A stretch of 64,000 nucleotides of DNA from Effrenium voratum (Eukaryota > Sar > Dinophyceae > Suessiales > Symbiodiniaceae), in assembly GCA_963377175.1 (NCBI GenBank), contig CAUJNA010003239.1, positions 464,596 through 528,595 of the forward strand. Direction: 5' to 3'. Made by a program: the position numbers and the translations under genes. Shown piece after piece: positions 14,517 through 29,500 of the stretch. The notes beneath the pieces were generated by a model that saw only the letters and a list, made by a program, of their open reading frames with translations, did not search any database and was not told the origin of the DNA. The number at the start of each line of letters is the position of its first letter. The stretch's first letter is position 1.

Positions 14517-17500
14517 CTGTATATCTACATGTATACACATGACAGTGTCAACTTGAACGTATGCACTGAAGCATACATACGAGTCTATTTCAATCCAACA
14601 TAATCATGGGCGACTGGTTCATAGGTTCATTTGTTTGTTTCTATGTGTTTACTTGTTTACTGGGTATGTTTCTGTTTTATGCATGGCAGAGCTCGCAAGT
14701 GAACTGCCGGCAGCGAAAAGCGAGGCGTGAAGTCCCTCGAGTTGCAGCCGCCGGCGCAGAACCGGCGCTGGGAGGCCGGGTCTTCCGGAAGGCTTTGCCG
14801 TTTTCATGGCATGGAGGCGAAGCAAGCGAAAGACAAGATTCGTCGATTTGCTTAAGAATATTTTTTTGTTTTTCCCTCTTGGTTTTAAAGGGAATGTATC
14901 ACTACTGGAAATAATTATTAATTTCTGTCCGGGGGCTTAAGCAAATGGAAGCATAGATGTGCTTTACTTGGGTATCCCTTAGTTCAGCTGTCGGAGTTGT
15001 TGTACACTTTGCAGATGTGTCTGTTACCATAGGGAAAATTGGTTATACCTCCAGACTTTACATGTTGCTTTCTATGGTTCACTGAGTAGTGGCAACTGGA
15101 AGCATTTGGATCCGCTTGAACCATGTGGTGGTCATGCAGTCGCAGTCTGGAGATCTCAGTCGCAGTCAGTCGATTGCGGGTAGTCACCCTCAAGCTTGGA
15201 AGTTTCAAGCAAACTGACCGCACAGGCACCAATGCCTGGAATTCGGGGAAATACAGCTCTTCCGTTGGCGAGGATGGGGGACGATGGGGCATTGGTGCAA
15301 TCTAATTACTTTCTCCCAATCCTGGCCAACCACTCCATTTCAGACCCACTCCAAGGTGTTCTATCCCATGGGTGTCTTTTGGATTGGTTCGACTGAAAAG
15401 GGATTCCACTTTCTGTTTCTGGGGTTATGTGAGGGCGTGGCACGATTCTCACCTGAGAATAGGCATGCTTCGACCATATTGAAAGGACTCCCATTAAGGC
15501 CAGCCATGACGGCCTATGCGAGGAGGTTTGGTCACACTGAAGTCAACGTATGGCTGGCACTTCTGACTGGGCGTGTTCTTCATTCCTTTGGCCTAGCAGA
15601 AGTTGTTGCAAGCAGTGCCTGAGGTGTCTGCTAATGCCAGCACTCACGACTTGGTGTAGACATTGGACAAGCGGTCAACGCTTGCCATCTGACTTCGTCG
15701 CCCGCCAAAATGAGCTTGGCATGGTTGTTGTTGGGACACATTTCACATTTTTCCTTTTTGTGGTTTCGTTGGAAATCCAACCACTGAACTGAGTAACTGC
15801 TGGAATCTGAATGGTTGCTGCCCTTCCAAGGCCAAGTTGGGTGTCCCAGATCACTCTGTACCCGAGGCCTTGGGCCTGAACGCGCCTGACGGGGAGCGGG
15901 AGAAGTTGGTGGCGCCCGTCAAGCTGGAAGGTCCTGTGGAGGCTTCTACGGCCGGGGCGTGGCCGTATGGCCGTTGGGCAATTCACCGGGTTTCTCCGAA
16001 ACCGTTGAGTGTATCTGCTTGGTAACTACATGTCTGGGTGCACCCTTTGGGTTGCATCAAGCAGGTGATGTAAACAATTCCGTTTTGTTTTGCTTTTTGC
16101 CCGGAGGACCCTACAGTTGCATTAATCCAAAGTCAACGTTACTCGTGTCCTTTTCCCTTCGCGGGTGACAGCCCATGAAGGTTCGGAGCTTGGGGATCGA
16201 TCTCTTTTCGGTCGATGGGTTGTACTTCACCATGGCATCCAAAGCATTGGTTGCCGTTCAAGCCAATTGCTTTGGCAATCCCAGTGAGCTCGAGATCCTT
16301 TGGCAAACACGGCAGATTTGCAGTTGGACTTCACTTTGAGAGTTTGGAGAAACACGAGAGTTCCTGAAACCCTCAAGATCTCGTGGATTCTCCCACAGAG
16401 CATTGGACCAAGCTGCATGTTGTTTCCAGAGCTCGTCGGTGTCAGGTCTGGCTCGGCCTGGTGGAGAGGAGGATGTTTGAGTCCCTCAAGGCGGTCGAAT
16501 GCTTCGGCGGTGTCCAACACAAAAGGTCCATATATTGTCCACGTGTTTACTTGTTGAACGCATTGTGCCGCACTCAGTAAGTCGGTGTTTGCTCGTTGTT
16601 TGCTTGCTTGCTTCCTTGCTTGCTTGCTTGTTTGTTGGTACGTGTGTGTGTGTGCGTGTGTTGTGTGTTTGTCTTTGTGTTTCTGTTGGTTGGTTGCTTT
16701 GTTGTATGTGTGCTTATGTTGTTTTCTTGCTTGCTTGTTTGCTTGCTTTCTTGCTTGTTTGTATGTATGTTTGCTTGTGTGTTTTTGTCTGTCGTGTGTG
16801 TGATTGTCTTTGTGCTTCTGTTGTTTGATTGCTTGGTTGTGTGTGTGTGTGTTTATGTTGCTTGCTTGCTTGTTTGCTTGCTTTCTTGCTTGTTTATATG
16901 TTTTGCTTGTTTGCTTGCTTTCTTGCTTTCTTGCTTGTTTATATGTTTGGTTGTGTGCTTGCTTGTTTGCTTGTGTGCTCGCTTGGTTGGTTGGTTGGCT
17001 GGTTGGTTGTTTGGCTGTTTTGGTGTGCTCCTGCTGGTTTGTTTCTTTGTTTGTTTGTTTGTTTTGTTGTTGTTTGTTTGTTTGTTTGCTTGCTTGCTTG
17101 CTTGTTTGTTTGTTTGTTTGTTTGTTTGTTTGTTTGTTTGTTATTGTGCTTCCTTCTGCCTGTGTTGGTGTTTGCTGGTTCTTGTTGTGTTGTTGTGGTT
17201 GTTGGTATGTTTGTTTGTTGGTTGGTTTGGTCCTTTTGATGTGTTGTTTTCGAGTATGATTGTTGACATACTTGTTTGTTTGGTTGTCAGTTAGTTTGTT
17301 AGTGTCAAGTTTGCGCTTGATTGTTTGTGTGCTGTTGTCCTGACTTGTTGTGCAGTATGGTTGTTGTGTTAGTATGTGTTTTACCGTGTTGCTTTGCATG
17401 TGTTGTTTTTGTATGTTTTGCGTTTTTTTTGTTTGAGTTGTTCTGTCGTGTTGTGTTTTGTTATTGTGTCTTGTTGTTTTTTGAAGAGAACTGTTTTCGA

Positions 17501-20500
17501 AGCCGGCAATACCAGATTAGTTGCGTGCGTTCCCCACTTCCGCCTGCTAGTTTTGTTCAGTATGCTTGGGAAGCACTCCAGCATTCGGAGCTCCGCACCG
17601 CGCGACAAAGAAGGGTTACAATCTGAGTTGTACTCGATCATAGCGCAGTGTGGATGATACTACGATACCCATCATTTGGGAGGACATAGCGAAGGTGTGC
17701 CCAACAATGTCACAATGGCTAGCAACAATCCTTGAAGTTATTCTAGTTCATGTGTACATGTTGTATGCATCTTTGTGAAACAAAAGTATTGGACATTCTC
17801 CTCCTTCTCCGCCTTATCTTGCTGGATTCTCAAAAACCTGTTCTCCTGATCTCCTCAAAAGCGGAACACCCTGTTCTCCTCAAAATCTTAACTTTTCATA
17901 GCAACCTGTTCTCCTCAAAAGTGAAGATTCCCCTCAAAAGCGGAACACCCCCCATAAATCAACAAGAGGTTGATTTATCCCAGGTTAGTACTTTCAGCAA
18001 TGTTTGGCTGAAATGGCAAGATAATGTGCCAAACCTACAACCCCTCCTCCCCTCCCAACAGGAAGGTTGTCAGATTTCGATCAGACCACTTTTCAAGGAG
18101 TGTCTAAGAGATTTGTTTTTCGCGGGGTGGCTGGGGCCTGTTCTTTTCCTCCGAGATTGCTGAACAGGTTAAATTTGGACTTTGGGACATCCTCCCTAGG
18201 GTCTACAACCCATCCGCAAACCACTATTTTTGGTTTTGGGACCTCCTTCGAACTTGGGCAGGCACACTTGGTGAAGTGCCACAACATGAACATCAACCCC
18301 AAGGCAGGGCCGCTGCAAATGCAAACACGTGCCGCTCAGTCTTCCGAGCTTTCTTCCTGTGGTTTTCTTTGCATCGTTTTTGCAGTGGCTTGAGTTCCCT
18401 TTGCGTTCACATGCGACGAGTGCGTGGAGTCATGCTTGCCAGGCGTGTGAATGTGTATGTACCGGTTTGCCTATGCCGCACACGTGTTCAGAAAGCTCAT
18501 GTTCAACTGTTCAACAGATAGATCGCCACTGTCAATATTGCTTCAAGCTAGCCTGCTAGAGAGCACCAAGAGCCATGGGAAGACCAATCCAGTTAAGTTT
18601 TGATTTGACCAGGTTTCTCAAGAGTTGGAACCCCCTCAAAACTGGTTGGTGGACATGAACATATGAGCGCTCATATGTATTTGTGATGTCCACCAAAGGG
18701 TCCCCCACTTGTAGTATATCAGGCGGTGAGAAAGCATGTCGAATGTGAGTTGTTCCTCAACTTATCCTTGCCTTATGTAATTATATGTCCACCATAGGGT
18801 CCAGCCGAGGCGATGAAGAAGGAGAAGTGGGTGAAGGAGTTCTTAGGCCAACTGCTGTGCCTTGGCAGGGCTCGTGTTGTGGGGGGAAGCTCCAAACATG
18901 GGCATTGATCTCCGAATTTCTCAGGCAAACGCAGAAACTGTACTATTTGGCGAACAACCACAAAAGTGCACCATGTCGGGTCTTGAAAGACCACCACCCT
19001 CTGGAAAAGGCCTGTTGATCACTTCCTTGGTCCAGAAAAAGAGATGGTCGCGAGAGAACGAACGTGTCCTTGGTGCCGACAGATTACAAACACAGTCGTT
19101 GAATTGCAAAAACAACTCGGATATCACACCATGGGGATCAGCTTGCCTTTGCGGAATCTATGGCTGGGATCTCTTGGGTTTGCAAGAGGACCCTGAGAAT
19201 CTGAGATGCGTTTGGCTTCAAGGGGTCTTGAGAAACATCTTGATTTCACTGCCATGACACGCAACACAGCATCCATGCCGCAACCTAGATGTGGGTCATG
19301 TTCGGAAAGCCAAGAGCAACACATTGCCCACTTTCCAGGCAATGGAATTTCTGTGGCAAATGCCTGGGGAAGATCCCGATCTCTTTCTCACGGATCTCTT
19401 TATTCAGGGAGTCTTTGTGGATAGCCACCCCTCCTTGTGTGCTTTGAAGGGAAAGCAGAGGTAAACCGGACCGAAGCCCTCTTTGTGTGTTGCCCTCTTT
19501 GTGGCTAGCCACCCCTTCTTGGGTGTGTTTTAAAGGGAAAGCAGAGGTGCCACTTTATGTGTTGCCTTAATCTGAGGATCACCTCCGGGCAGATTGCTTG
19601 GACCACCGACTGCGCCTTGGCCCTGTCGAAGGTGGAGAAGGGTCAGAAGAACGCGCTCAGGACGCGGTCGCGAAATGAAAGATCCCGATTTCGGAAGTTG
19701 GCTAGGTCCCCCAGCGATTGGTGCCCTTTTACCGTTTCTTTTTTTGGGGAGGGTTCCCCTACTAAAATAGACTACAGAGAAAATGGTACCCTTATTCGAA
19801 CCTCTCTACTGGAGGACCTAGTTGGTGTGCTGATCTGTCTCCTTTGTGTTGATTGGTGTGTTGCTTGCCTGCTGCCTGCCTGCCTGCTCGCTTGCTCGAT
19901 TCATGACTGGCTTGCTTGATGGCCTTTCCTATGCTCAACAACCATCTACATCTTTCAAAGTCAGCTGTCAGTTTGTGGGGACTCAAGTACTTGGGACCAG
20001 TGAATCACGATGTCTTCTCATCAGCAAGCCCCCGGACCTCGTCATCAAAGTCATTTGCCGATTTGTTCGTCGTACCCCCTGCAGGATGCTGAAGCGGACC
20101 CAGAGCAAGTACATCAGCAAGCTATGCGAGATGATCCGGAAGCCTCTCACCAAGAGCCTTTTGCAGCACCGGAGAGAGCGAGAGATATGCAAAGAAGTTA
20201 AGCTTCCCCTGGGCAAAAACCAGATCCTCCTGTACAGACCAGTTGGAACATATTCGAGCGACTGTTGCCTCGTAGGCCAGGAGAAGCAATACAGCCAGTG
20301 GAATTGCCGACAACAACATCCATGCATGTGTATATATGTGTATGCATGCATTGCACGTAGAAAGGCGTGCGTGGGCAAGTTTGCATCCCACGCGTATACA
20401 TGCAGGCATGCAGACATGCACACAGTCATACGTCCACACCTGGCAATGCATTCCGCTTCGTAAGTTGAATGACTTCACTCCTATAGCTTTGCATTTTGAT

Positions 20501-23500
20501 GTGTGCCGGAAGATATACATACATGCATGCCTGCACATGCAAACACACACACACACACACATGCGTGCAGGTCCATGCATCCATCCTTCCATCCATCCCT
20601 CCATCCATCGATCCATCGATCCCTTTACTCCTCCATCCCTCCATCCCTCCATTCCTCCATTCCTCCATCCCTCCGTCCCGCCATCTCTCCATCCCAGCGT
20701 GCATGCATGCCGGAATTGTTTCCATCCAGTCATTTCTTCGTTGAAAGGTTGTTGTACCATGATGACGTCTCTTGCGTCGGCCTGAAGCAGCGAGCTCGCC
20801 CTAGGATCGAGCGCAACAAGCTGGTGGCACTGATCACCATCGAGGTGCACGCGCGAGACGTGCAGGATCGCATGATTGCAGCCCGGCAGAAACCGCGGGG
20901 CCCATGGAAGGACAGGGCTTGAGGTGCTTTGAAGTGGCCTTAAGGGCATGTTACTGTGTCTCTGTTTTTCTTGGGCCACGATGGCCACGGAACTAGGTGG
21001 GATTAGCATGCAGAACGTGCGACATGGGACTCAACTCGCCGGAAGCGGCAAGGTGGCTCTACCCGAGCCGCGAATGGGAGTGTCTGCTGCGTCAAGAAGT
21101 CCAAATCGCCCCCAAACTGAAGCCAAACACTGGGACCGGGGAGCATCCCTGATTTTGGGGGGCCCACTCAAAACTCGAAACGCGAAGCTGTCACCCCACC
21201 AAGCCTCTCTCTCAATCTGCTTGTTCCCCAAGAGAAACGCACAGAAACCGCGGCTTGCACTGCTTGCGGTCCCAGACGCTGAAGACGGAGTCCCCCTCCA
21301 ACTTCAACTGGACCTCCCAGCTCCGCTTCGAGCTGCGGGATAGCCAGGAGGAGTCTCGATTTGGGAAGAAGCTCGCGATCGGCTTTCACTTTTGGAGGGC
21401 GGGGAACATGTCTGAAAGTCGGATGTTTTAGGAGAGGTTGTTGTTTCAAACCCAAAAGTTGGCCATTTAGAAAAGTCCTGAACTTAACATTTGGCTTTTA
21501 AAGGTCGACTCCTGGGTGGTGGGCCGCCAGTTTACAGGTGGTGAGTGAGGATTCAAAACGCAAACTTCAGGTCAGCAAGTGTTGGAGGCATTCACAAGCC
21601 CAAGACCTTACTTGCTGATATGATATCCACTGATATGTGCATACCAGCGTTTCCTGTGGCAAAAGCCGGGGTCTTGATGGACAAGCTTGAACTCTGCAGA
21701 AAGGTCTCATTGCAGCTAGAAACAGTTTTCTTTGCTGATTTTTGCGTGCACATGGGCTCTTCATGAAGACGCGATTGCTGGCCGGGGGCTGGTGGAACTT
21801 CAGAGTTTTGGTTCCCAAAATTCTCACTACTGGGCAAGTCCAAAGAAAGGAGCCAGTTTGAGCACATGCGAGGAGCTCTGAGTTCACATCACTCAAAGCC
21901 CCTTGACCAGGGACGTAGCGGGAAGTGATTTGAGCCCGAAGCGACGAACGAGATATCGCGCCTGCTTTGTCATGTGGGACTTGCAATGATTGCACCAGAA
22001 GAAGTAGATATGAATCATGGCTATTGCATTTGGGGCTAGTGCAAGGCGACATGAAGCTGCTGTTTATTGGTTTGACTCACCACGGAAGTCCGTTAGTGCT
22101 GAGGTTCTGTTTGGGGTTTGTCACAAGCTGGTTCACTTGGTCAGGAAAAGGAGTTATGATGTATCCTCTCACCTTTTGTACATGGAACCTCACAGGGGTC
22201 CTGCTTTGGACCATTTGTCGTCGGAGCCTCAGGTTGCATGTGAGGGTCGCCTTCCTGGTGCCAGGAGCCGGGGGCGGTTCAGGCCTGCTTCGTGCTGCAG
22301 ACCAACACCACAGCCCCTTACGGCCGCTCAGCTGGGAATCTGGGAAGATGGGCAGCAGGGTTGGGATTCGCAGTAGCCAGGTGAGGGGTCCCTTGTGCTG
22401 CTGTATTCGGAAAGGTTGCGCTTTGACACCAGCCAGCAAGCAAAGGGGCAAGTGGTTTGTCCTGGGAAGCCGCTAGGAAAGCAGGTCTTCCTTTTACCAT
22501 ACCTCTGGCATTCCTCCGACCAGGTGTAAATTTTCGATAAAAGGCCGTGACTGAAAACGAAATGCCGCGGCGCGTTGATCCCGAGAGTTCGGGAGGTGCA
22601 ATAAGTCGCTTGAGAGCGAAGCTCACCACGAAGCCTGCATGTTGATGATGAGCGGGAGTTGTTTTACACAGTCTTACATTTGGGGCACTGCCGTTTGTGG
22701 AAATGACTTTGCAGAAAGGCCAATTGCCAATGGCCATCGTCAAAAAGAACCAACAGCTTCTGAGCTCATGCAGTCCAAACGGTGTGTTTCAAAAAAGTCC
22801 AAAAGCACTTGCGAAAGCAGTTCTAAAGAAAACGAAGCCCGCGAAGGCAAAACATGGGGTCGCAAAACCATCGCGAAATGGCTTGCAAAAGCAAGCTCAT
22901 AGTTACTTTGACACAGTACTCGGCACGGCTCACGAGCTTTGACCCGGGCGCTGGGCCTTTTTGGTGCAATTCGTCCCCTGAAGTTTTGTTTTGCATTGAA
23001 GGGCTGCGTAATGTATCCCTTTGACCGTCGCAAGCCATCGCTCGCGGGGAGTGTCATTCTGGATGTCAACGCTCACTTGGGAAGGGCTTCGGAGCCGATG
23101 TGTAGACTTCAGAATGGGAGGATCAGTGGGAGGAATCTTATTGAATATACCGCTAATGGAACCCAGCCGTTGACATGATCTTGCCGGTTCTCAGCAGGGA
23201 ATGAGGGAATGACCCCCATCAACCATCCAACTGGTGGAATCCTTTATTCGGGAATCCCCAAAACCGGTTCATTCCCAACAACAAGTTAACCTTTGCCACT
23301 ACCTGTTCAACCATCTCTCTACTGCTAACTGCTATTGGGTGGAATCTTTAGACTTTAACTTTGTGGATTCCCCTCATATTTCCCTGTAACCAACAATTTA
23401 TTTTAACTTTTGCTGGGGGATCTACAGCACCCAAGATCTACCAACGATCGTGGTTCGGTAAAGATCACCCTTCATTCTTCGCCGAAAGCTCTTGGAAGGC

Positions 23501-26500
23501 TACGAGTACCAGGGGAACAATGGACGGCTGGTGGTCACACCTATGACGGACCGATGCTACATGACGCTGACGACAGCCACTCGTCATATGGCCTTGTAGA
23601 ACAAAGCATGGTAGCATGGATATCTGCTTTTTTTTGTATGCTTTGTATTTGAGTGCACCATGTGGTGTCATGCATTGACTTGGGTTTGTGTCTTCGGATT
23701 GGTTTTCCTCAAGCTGAGTGAGCTCGCATCCTCGTGTTCAATGGGAGTCGCCAAAGGGCCTTGTCGATTGTCCCAGATCTGCTTCAGTCGAGGCCCCTGG
23801 AAATTATGAGGTGCTTCGCGGATGAAGACCTTAGGTGCTGATTGAAGGTGATATCCTCTTTGAGGGCGAATGCTCATCTTGAACCAAGAAAAGGCACGAA
23901 GAGTACTGAGCACTGGGTGTGTCCTGTTCATCTATGTTTTCTATGTTTATATATATACATATATATATATATCATGTACTTGTGGAAGAATAGACGAAAA
24001 CCAGTCACTCACTTTCGTGAGCGAATGTTGTTGGCATCAGATATGTTTCTCATTCAGCAACAAAAAGCGTTCAGTAGAGACAGTCTGTGCATGATGCGCG
24101 AATGTGTCTTCAGAGAGATGAGTTGGGAGAATGTCAGCAGCCTTCCCAGCGTCGTTGCAACGTCTTCCATGATGAAGGTTCTTGGCGGGCCTTATTTCAG
24201 GTTGGAGAATGAATGTATTCTTATTCGTTTGTGCTAACGACGTTTGAGAATATTCTGCTGTCCATAACCTTTGACTTGCCGGTGTTTTCTCTGAGATCGA
24301 AGCCTGCATTGTGGAGACTTTCCCTCGACATACATGCGGAAGAAAGTTACTCCCAACTAGTTAGTAAAGACCCGCTTAGTTGTTTCCCATGACGGTTTTT
24401 TGCCATCTGAGTGCCTTTTGCGGTTGCCCTGTGCGAAAATGGCGTCTGGACCGAACACTTGACTGCCAGTAGGTTGAATCTTTAGACTTCAACTTTTTGG
24501 GATATCAAGGGGGTTTCCACTAAACCCACAAACAGTTAAATTGTTTGTAGAGGGGTCAACAGCAACCAAGTTTACAGCAACTGTGTGTGGTGGATGCCTC
24601 ATTATCAGCATCCCTTGTGAACTTTTGCAAGCAGGGTGCACCATTTGGCCATCAAGTTACAGGTACTTGTCAAAAGTTGATGAGCCCCCACAATGCTGGC
24701 TTTTCCTTGTAGTGTCCCTTGATGCCAACCTGACTCGGTTAGCATATATATATATATATGAGGATCGACCAAAAAAAACCCTATGGCATGTTTTTGTAAG
24801 GACTGAATACGAAAGCATATTCGGTGTTACGGCGCTGTGGTCGCGGAAGACCGCGGAAGGTTATGTGTTATCATGGGATGACGCTTTACTCGTGTACTAC
24901 ACGAGTACTGAAAAGTTGTGCTGCTTGAGCTGGGGCAGCTCGTACTCTGCTAGTACTTGAAAGCTGCGATGTTTCAGCTTGGCTGTCAAAGTCAAAGTGT
25001 GCTTCATGTGTTGAATTGTTCTGAGATGAAAACGATACCCCGAACAATACCTGCGCAATTCCGAAACGATACCGCGCAGTGCCTGGGGCCAACTGAGCTA
25101 CCAAAGCAGTTTGGCATCACATTGTCGCCTTGCCGGGGCTGGCCCATTCGTCTCGTCTTTAAGCGTGAGATATCACTTGTGTCTGCTGTCCGGCGCTGCT
25201 GCTCATTCTCTCGCCCAGGAGCTGCGTGCTGGCGCTCCAAACGATGCCCAAAACGACGCCAAAGCGAAGCCCCCGGAACTGTGGCTGTCGCCGTGCGCGG
25301 GGGGGTGGCTGGCCAGGTGCTTTACGTAGCGTAGCTTGTCGCTTGTTGCCGCGTTCCTCGTTCCTTTTCTTTCTCCGGTGTTTTGCTGCTCCGTTTCCTA
25401 CGTTTGCTTGTCCTCCTCCGTCCTTTTGCTCGTTCCTCGCTCCAATCCTAGTCTACTTCTTGCTTTCTGCACTAGCGCTTCCTCTTGGCTTGCTTTACTT
25501 TTACTTTTAGGAATTTACTTATGTTCAGACATCAGAACGTGTGGTTGTACCTGCATCGCGGAAGTTCGCGGAAGATTCGCGGAAGGGCGAGGCGGAAGGC
25601 GATTTTTGGAGCAAGGAATATTGGACAACCCTCATATACATATATATATATATATATATATTTATTTATTTATTTATACGTGCGCATGGATATATCGTAG
25701 GGCATCTTCCGGCTCCGTGCCGGAGCTTGTGAATTCGGTTTTGGCCAACATGTTACAGGGCTCCTTAAAAGATACATGTTGCAACCATTTGACACATGTT
25801 GCTTTTTCAACACCAAAATAAAGTCGGAAACCGCCAGAAAACAAGCTGCAATGTTCAGTGTGTCACTGTAAGGATCCCTGTCAGACATGTTTCCGCCTCT
25901 GGCGGAATTGAGGCCATGCACCTGAAGCGCGGCGGCGCGCCGGCGGGCCCTGCGGGCACCGGCAAGACGGAGTCGGCGTTTCGGATGGACCCGGCGGGTG
26001 GGGGGGCGGGGGGCTGGGGGTATGGCTGCACCTACGTTTGACACATGGGGGGGGGAGTGACCGGTGGCGGTGGGTTGCAGAGCTGGAAGTCACGCTCAAG
26101 AACCACGCGTGTGCAATCTCACCTGGAGATGGTTTGTGGCTGCTGTGCGGAGTTACATCAGGCAGATTCCATGCCGCGAACCCACATCGGACAACTTTAC
26201 TGAAGCTTCCTAACTATTGAGATAGATCGCACACCCAAAGACCCATTCTGTCTGTGGATGTTGCAGATGCTTCGGCCGAATTGGGTTTGGCGAAAGTTGC
26301 CGGACGGCATGACGCCATGGCCGGAGAACCCATACCCAACATGCGACGTTTTGTTTCTCCGCCAGTCTAAGGGGACCGTGCCAGCTCTGCTGTTTGCCCC
26401 GGGTGTAGGAGTGTATCTCTTGGAGCCTTCCAAAGCTGTGTTGCAACGTGGCACTTGATGGCAGCTGCTTGGGGGTTCTGAAATGGCTATGGAAACTGGC

Positions 26501-29500
26501 TGAGGGTTGAAGCAAAGCACCTGAGGCAGGTTTGGACGAATCACGGCCTTGCTGTCACTGGAGGCCCTCCCGTGCTTTAGCTGAGGTTAAGGACTTGGGC
26601 AAGGGCATGGCCATGCTCTCCGGCAATGAGCAGTTCGGGAGTTGGGCTTTGGCTGGGTTGGCCGGGTTGCAGTGGTTTGTTTGGTTGCGGTTTTTTGGGC
26701 AATTTGTGTTCAGTTTGGGGGCTTCTTGGGTGGTTCGGGGTGTTGGTCGAGCCTGGTTTGTTTTGTTGCTGGTGTGTGGAAACAAAACCGCCTGAATGGC
26801 AGAGGGCGTTTATGTTTGTCCGGATGCCAGTGGTCACCTCCAAATCGAAGGATTGCTCTTGTTCATTCCGCCAGGGGACACGGAGCAAGAAGTGGGCTTG
26901 GAAGAGTTGTTCGTAATGGTTATGGGCAGGGCTGGCAGTACCTGGGTGACAATTCACAATTCCAGGAGTGGCATCGGGATGAGATAAGGTGTTGTTCACT
27001 GGGTAAGCACCAACCTTCATGAGACACCAACTTGAGTTGAGACTCCTTGAAGAATCATTGAAGAGTACGCCACAAGTCAACAGACATCACCGTGTGGTCT
27101 GAAGATGAAGCCACAAATCAGCAAACCAGTTGCTTGTTTTTGGGGTGTCCATGCGAATCGCTAGCCGGGAGCCAGTTCTGAGCCAGCGACAGGTATGTCA
27201 TCGTCTTCAACTGCTCCGATGGCCTGGACTACAAGTCTTTGGGGCGGATGTTCTCAGGGCTTGCGCAGTGCTCCAGACGCAAACCAACTTGGCCGGTGGG
27301 AGTTCGGCAGGGAATTCTGTCAGCTGTTGCAAAGGTAACCTGCCAGTTGCGCAAGTCATCTAATTAGGCCGCTAGATACATTAAGCTACTGCATGGGGAC
27401 CAGAGCTGACCAGGGCTTGCCACTTGTAAGTGTCATGTCTGTTCCACTTGCTTCACCTGCAGTGGAACTGCAATCACTGGGTAAAGTAAACTCATCCCGC
27501 AGCGGCTATGTGTGCGGCACCTTTGGTTTTGTGGGACCCTTCTGAAAGCCCAAAACAGAGGGGCTGTGATGAAAGCACTGAGCACATTCCACTGCATGCC
27601 TTTGCTCGACTCGCAAGGGTGGTTCGGTCCGGCATGAGGCCTTTGCTTGTTGCTTGAGTCAGTTAGATCACCGTCAGCTCCAGAGGGAACCCACCAGATG
27701 TATCAAGGATGGGTGCTAAATAGCACAAACTGTTCAAGTTTCCCAAGGCAAAGCCAAATGGACGGGCATTTGCCTAATTTGTCCAGGTCCCCTACTCAAC
27801 ACTCAGGGGAAACGCAGAGGATGTTTAAACTTCGAGTCACCGGTCGGCCAGCATTTTGAGCACTTCAGACAGCTCGCTGCTTTTGGGAATTTCGATTTGT
27901 CAGCACATCTAGGTCCCCCAGTGGTGCCCTTTCTCACCCCCTTTTTGCGGGGAGGGTTCCCCTACTAGAATAGACTACAGAAAAAGGGGTAATTACCCGT
28001 ATTCTAACCTCTCTACTGGAGGACCTAGACATGATGCTTGCCAACAGAAATGGAATTGCTTGCTGCTAGTGACATGCAGCATCTTCAAGTTCCCCCATTA
28101 ATCAGTGAGTGTATATGTATGTGTTTGTGTTTGCTGCTTTTCACCAAACCAGAAACTAAGTGTCAACAAGGTATGCAGGTTGCGTCGGGAATTGGCATCC
28201 TTGAATGGTGTGTCACACTGACGCCATTGGAGACTGACAAACAGCAAGCGAGATACATCCGGAGACAGGAGCAGATGGAGACATGTTTTTGGGATTCAGA
28301 CACGCAATCACAACGACACATCGACGTTCGCAACCACACGCACAATACAATAGATTGACATATCACATTTCCGTGAACATGACAGCACCGTTGCGGTTCT
28401 TGAATGCCTTGGAATATTTCGAGCTGTGGTCAGATATCATCCTAGGTGCGGATGCTGGGGCTGCTTCGATGAGTTCAACCGAATCGATGTCTCTGTGCTG
28501 CCACTGGCCAGAGTTGGGCCATGCGGGGATGGGGGGATGGGGTGGGGCCCAGGGGACAGGTGGGTGACACTCCCAAAAGCAAATTTGGATGGAAACCCAA
28601 AAGCATATTTCTCCAAACTCGTTGGACTTTTGGGTTCCTTGTTTTTTTTTTTTTTTTTTTTTTTTTTTTTCGGGTGTACTGTAAGTAGCCCGGCTTGTCC
28701 AATCCTCTAGATTGAGCCAGTTCTTCTTTCGGACCTTATGCCGGGTTCCATGTTCAAGCGTCTATGCAATTTGAGATATTTGTATGAGGTTGGTTCTATT
28801 AGATTGGGAGGAAGTATGGTGGGTAGGTGTGCCGACATCATTCCAATCTCACAGTGCTTTGTTGGAACCTGAAGCGACCATGAAAGGGTGTTGAAAGGCG
28901 TCTTTCTGACAGCACAATGGCGCCAGGATGGGTGCAAACACACACACACAGACACACACCACACAATCGGGGCTGCCATATTGTGGCCATGAATGCTTCC
29001 TGCACGGGCGGTTGCGGAAAGGACCATGTTTCTGGGCAAAGTGCGACAGGCTCGGGAATTGTGAACTGTGCAAGTAGGGATTGTAGATTCCATTTGCCGA
29101 TTGTGTTTATGTGGCGTTCGAGTCATGGCGGCTTCCGGCGATGTTTCTCATCCCACTGAGGTCTGTTGTGGCAGTCCAGATCATGACGATTCAAGCGGCG
29201 CTGAGGGAAGAGAAGGAGAAGTTCATGTTTGAGGAGCCGAAACTTGTGACGCCTAACTTGGAGCTTTGAAAGGGCCTTTGTGAACTGGATGAGAGATATT
29301 GGCCTAGGACGCGTGCAGATCCAAGCGCAGGGAGGTGGTTTGGCTTGAACTTGACATCCTGCCAAACAGAGGGTCACAAGTCTTAGCGCCCGCATGAAGC
29401 ACAACAGCAAGCCATTGTTCTTGAAAAGACAAACACATATTTTGGGGGCGGTATGGCTTTATCAGCCCTTGAGCGATGATTCTTAGGGGATTGCTCCGCT

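Larger units (their letters stand above)
16499..18809 (+). other. Long intron of simple repeats
   Basis: Holds the CTTG/GTTT tetranucleotide tract (16575-17480), the CTGTTCTCCTCAAAA repeats (17790-17960) and a perfect 12-base palindrome (ATGAGCGCTCAT) near 18665. A short undetected dynein exon may be present. Long reading frames here are products of the repeats. Confidence 0.6.
21571..23488 (+). other. Intron with no recognised exon
   Basis: Contains one copy of the CCGGTTCATTCCC repeat (23251-23279) and the first copy of the GAATCTTTAGACTT repeat (from 23341). No dynein motif was seen. Confidence 0.5.

Noticed and set aside
16227..17399. 390-codon open frame on the minus strand ([10 protein letters not shown] repeats)
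   Set aside because: It is the translation of the CTTG/GTTT tract, low in complexity, opposite to the dynein gene and overlapping the [10 protein letters not shown] exon.
20122..21009. 295-codon minus-strand frame
   Set aside because: It runs antisense through two certain dynein exons (20085 and 20805) and through CCATC repeats; no family is recognisable.
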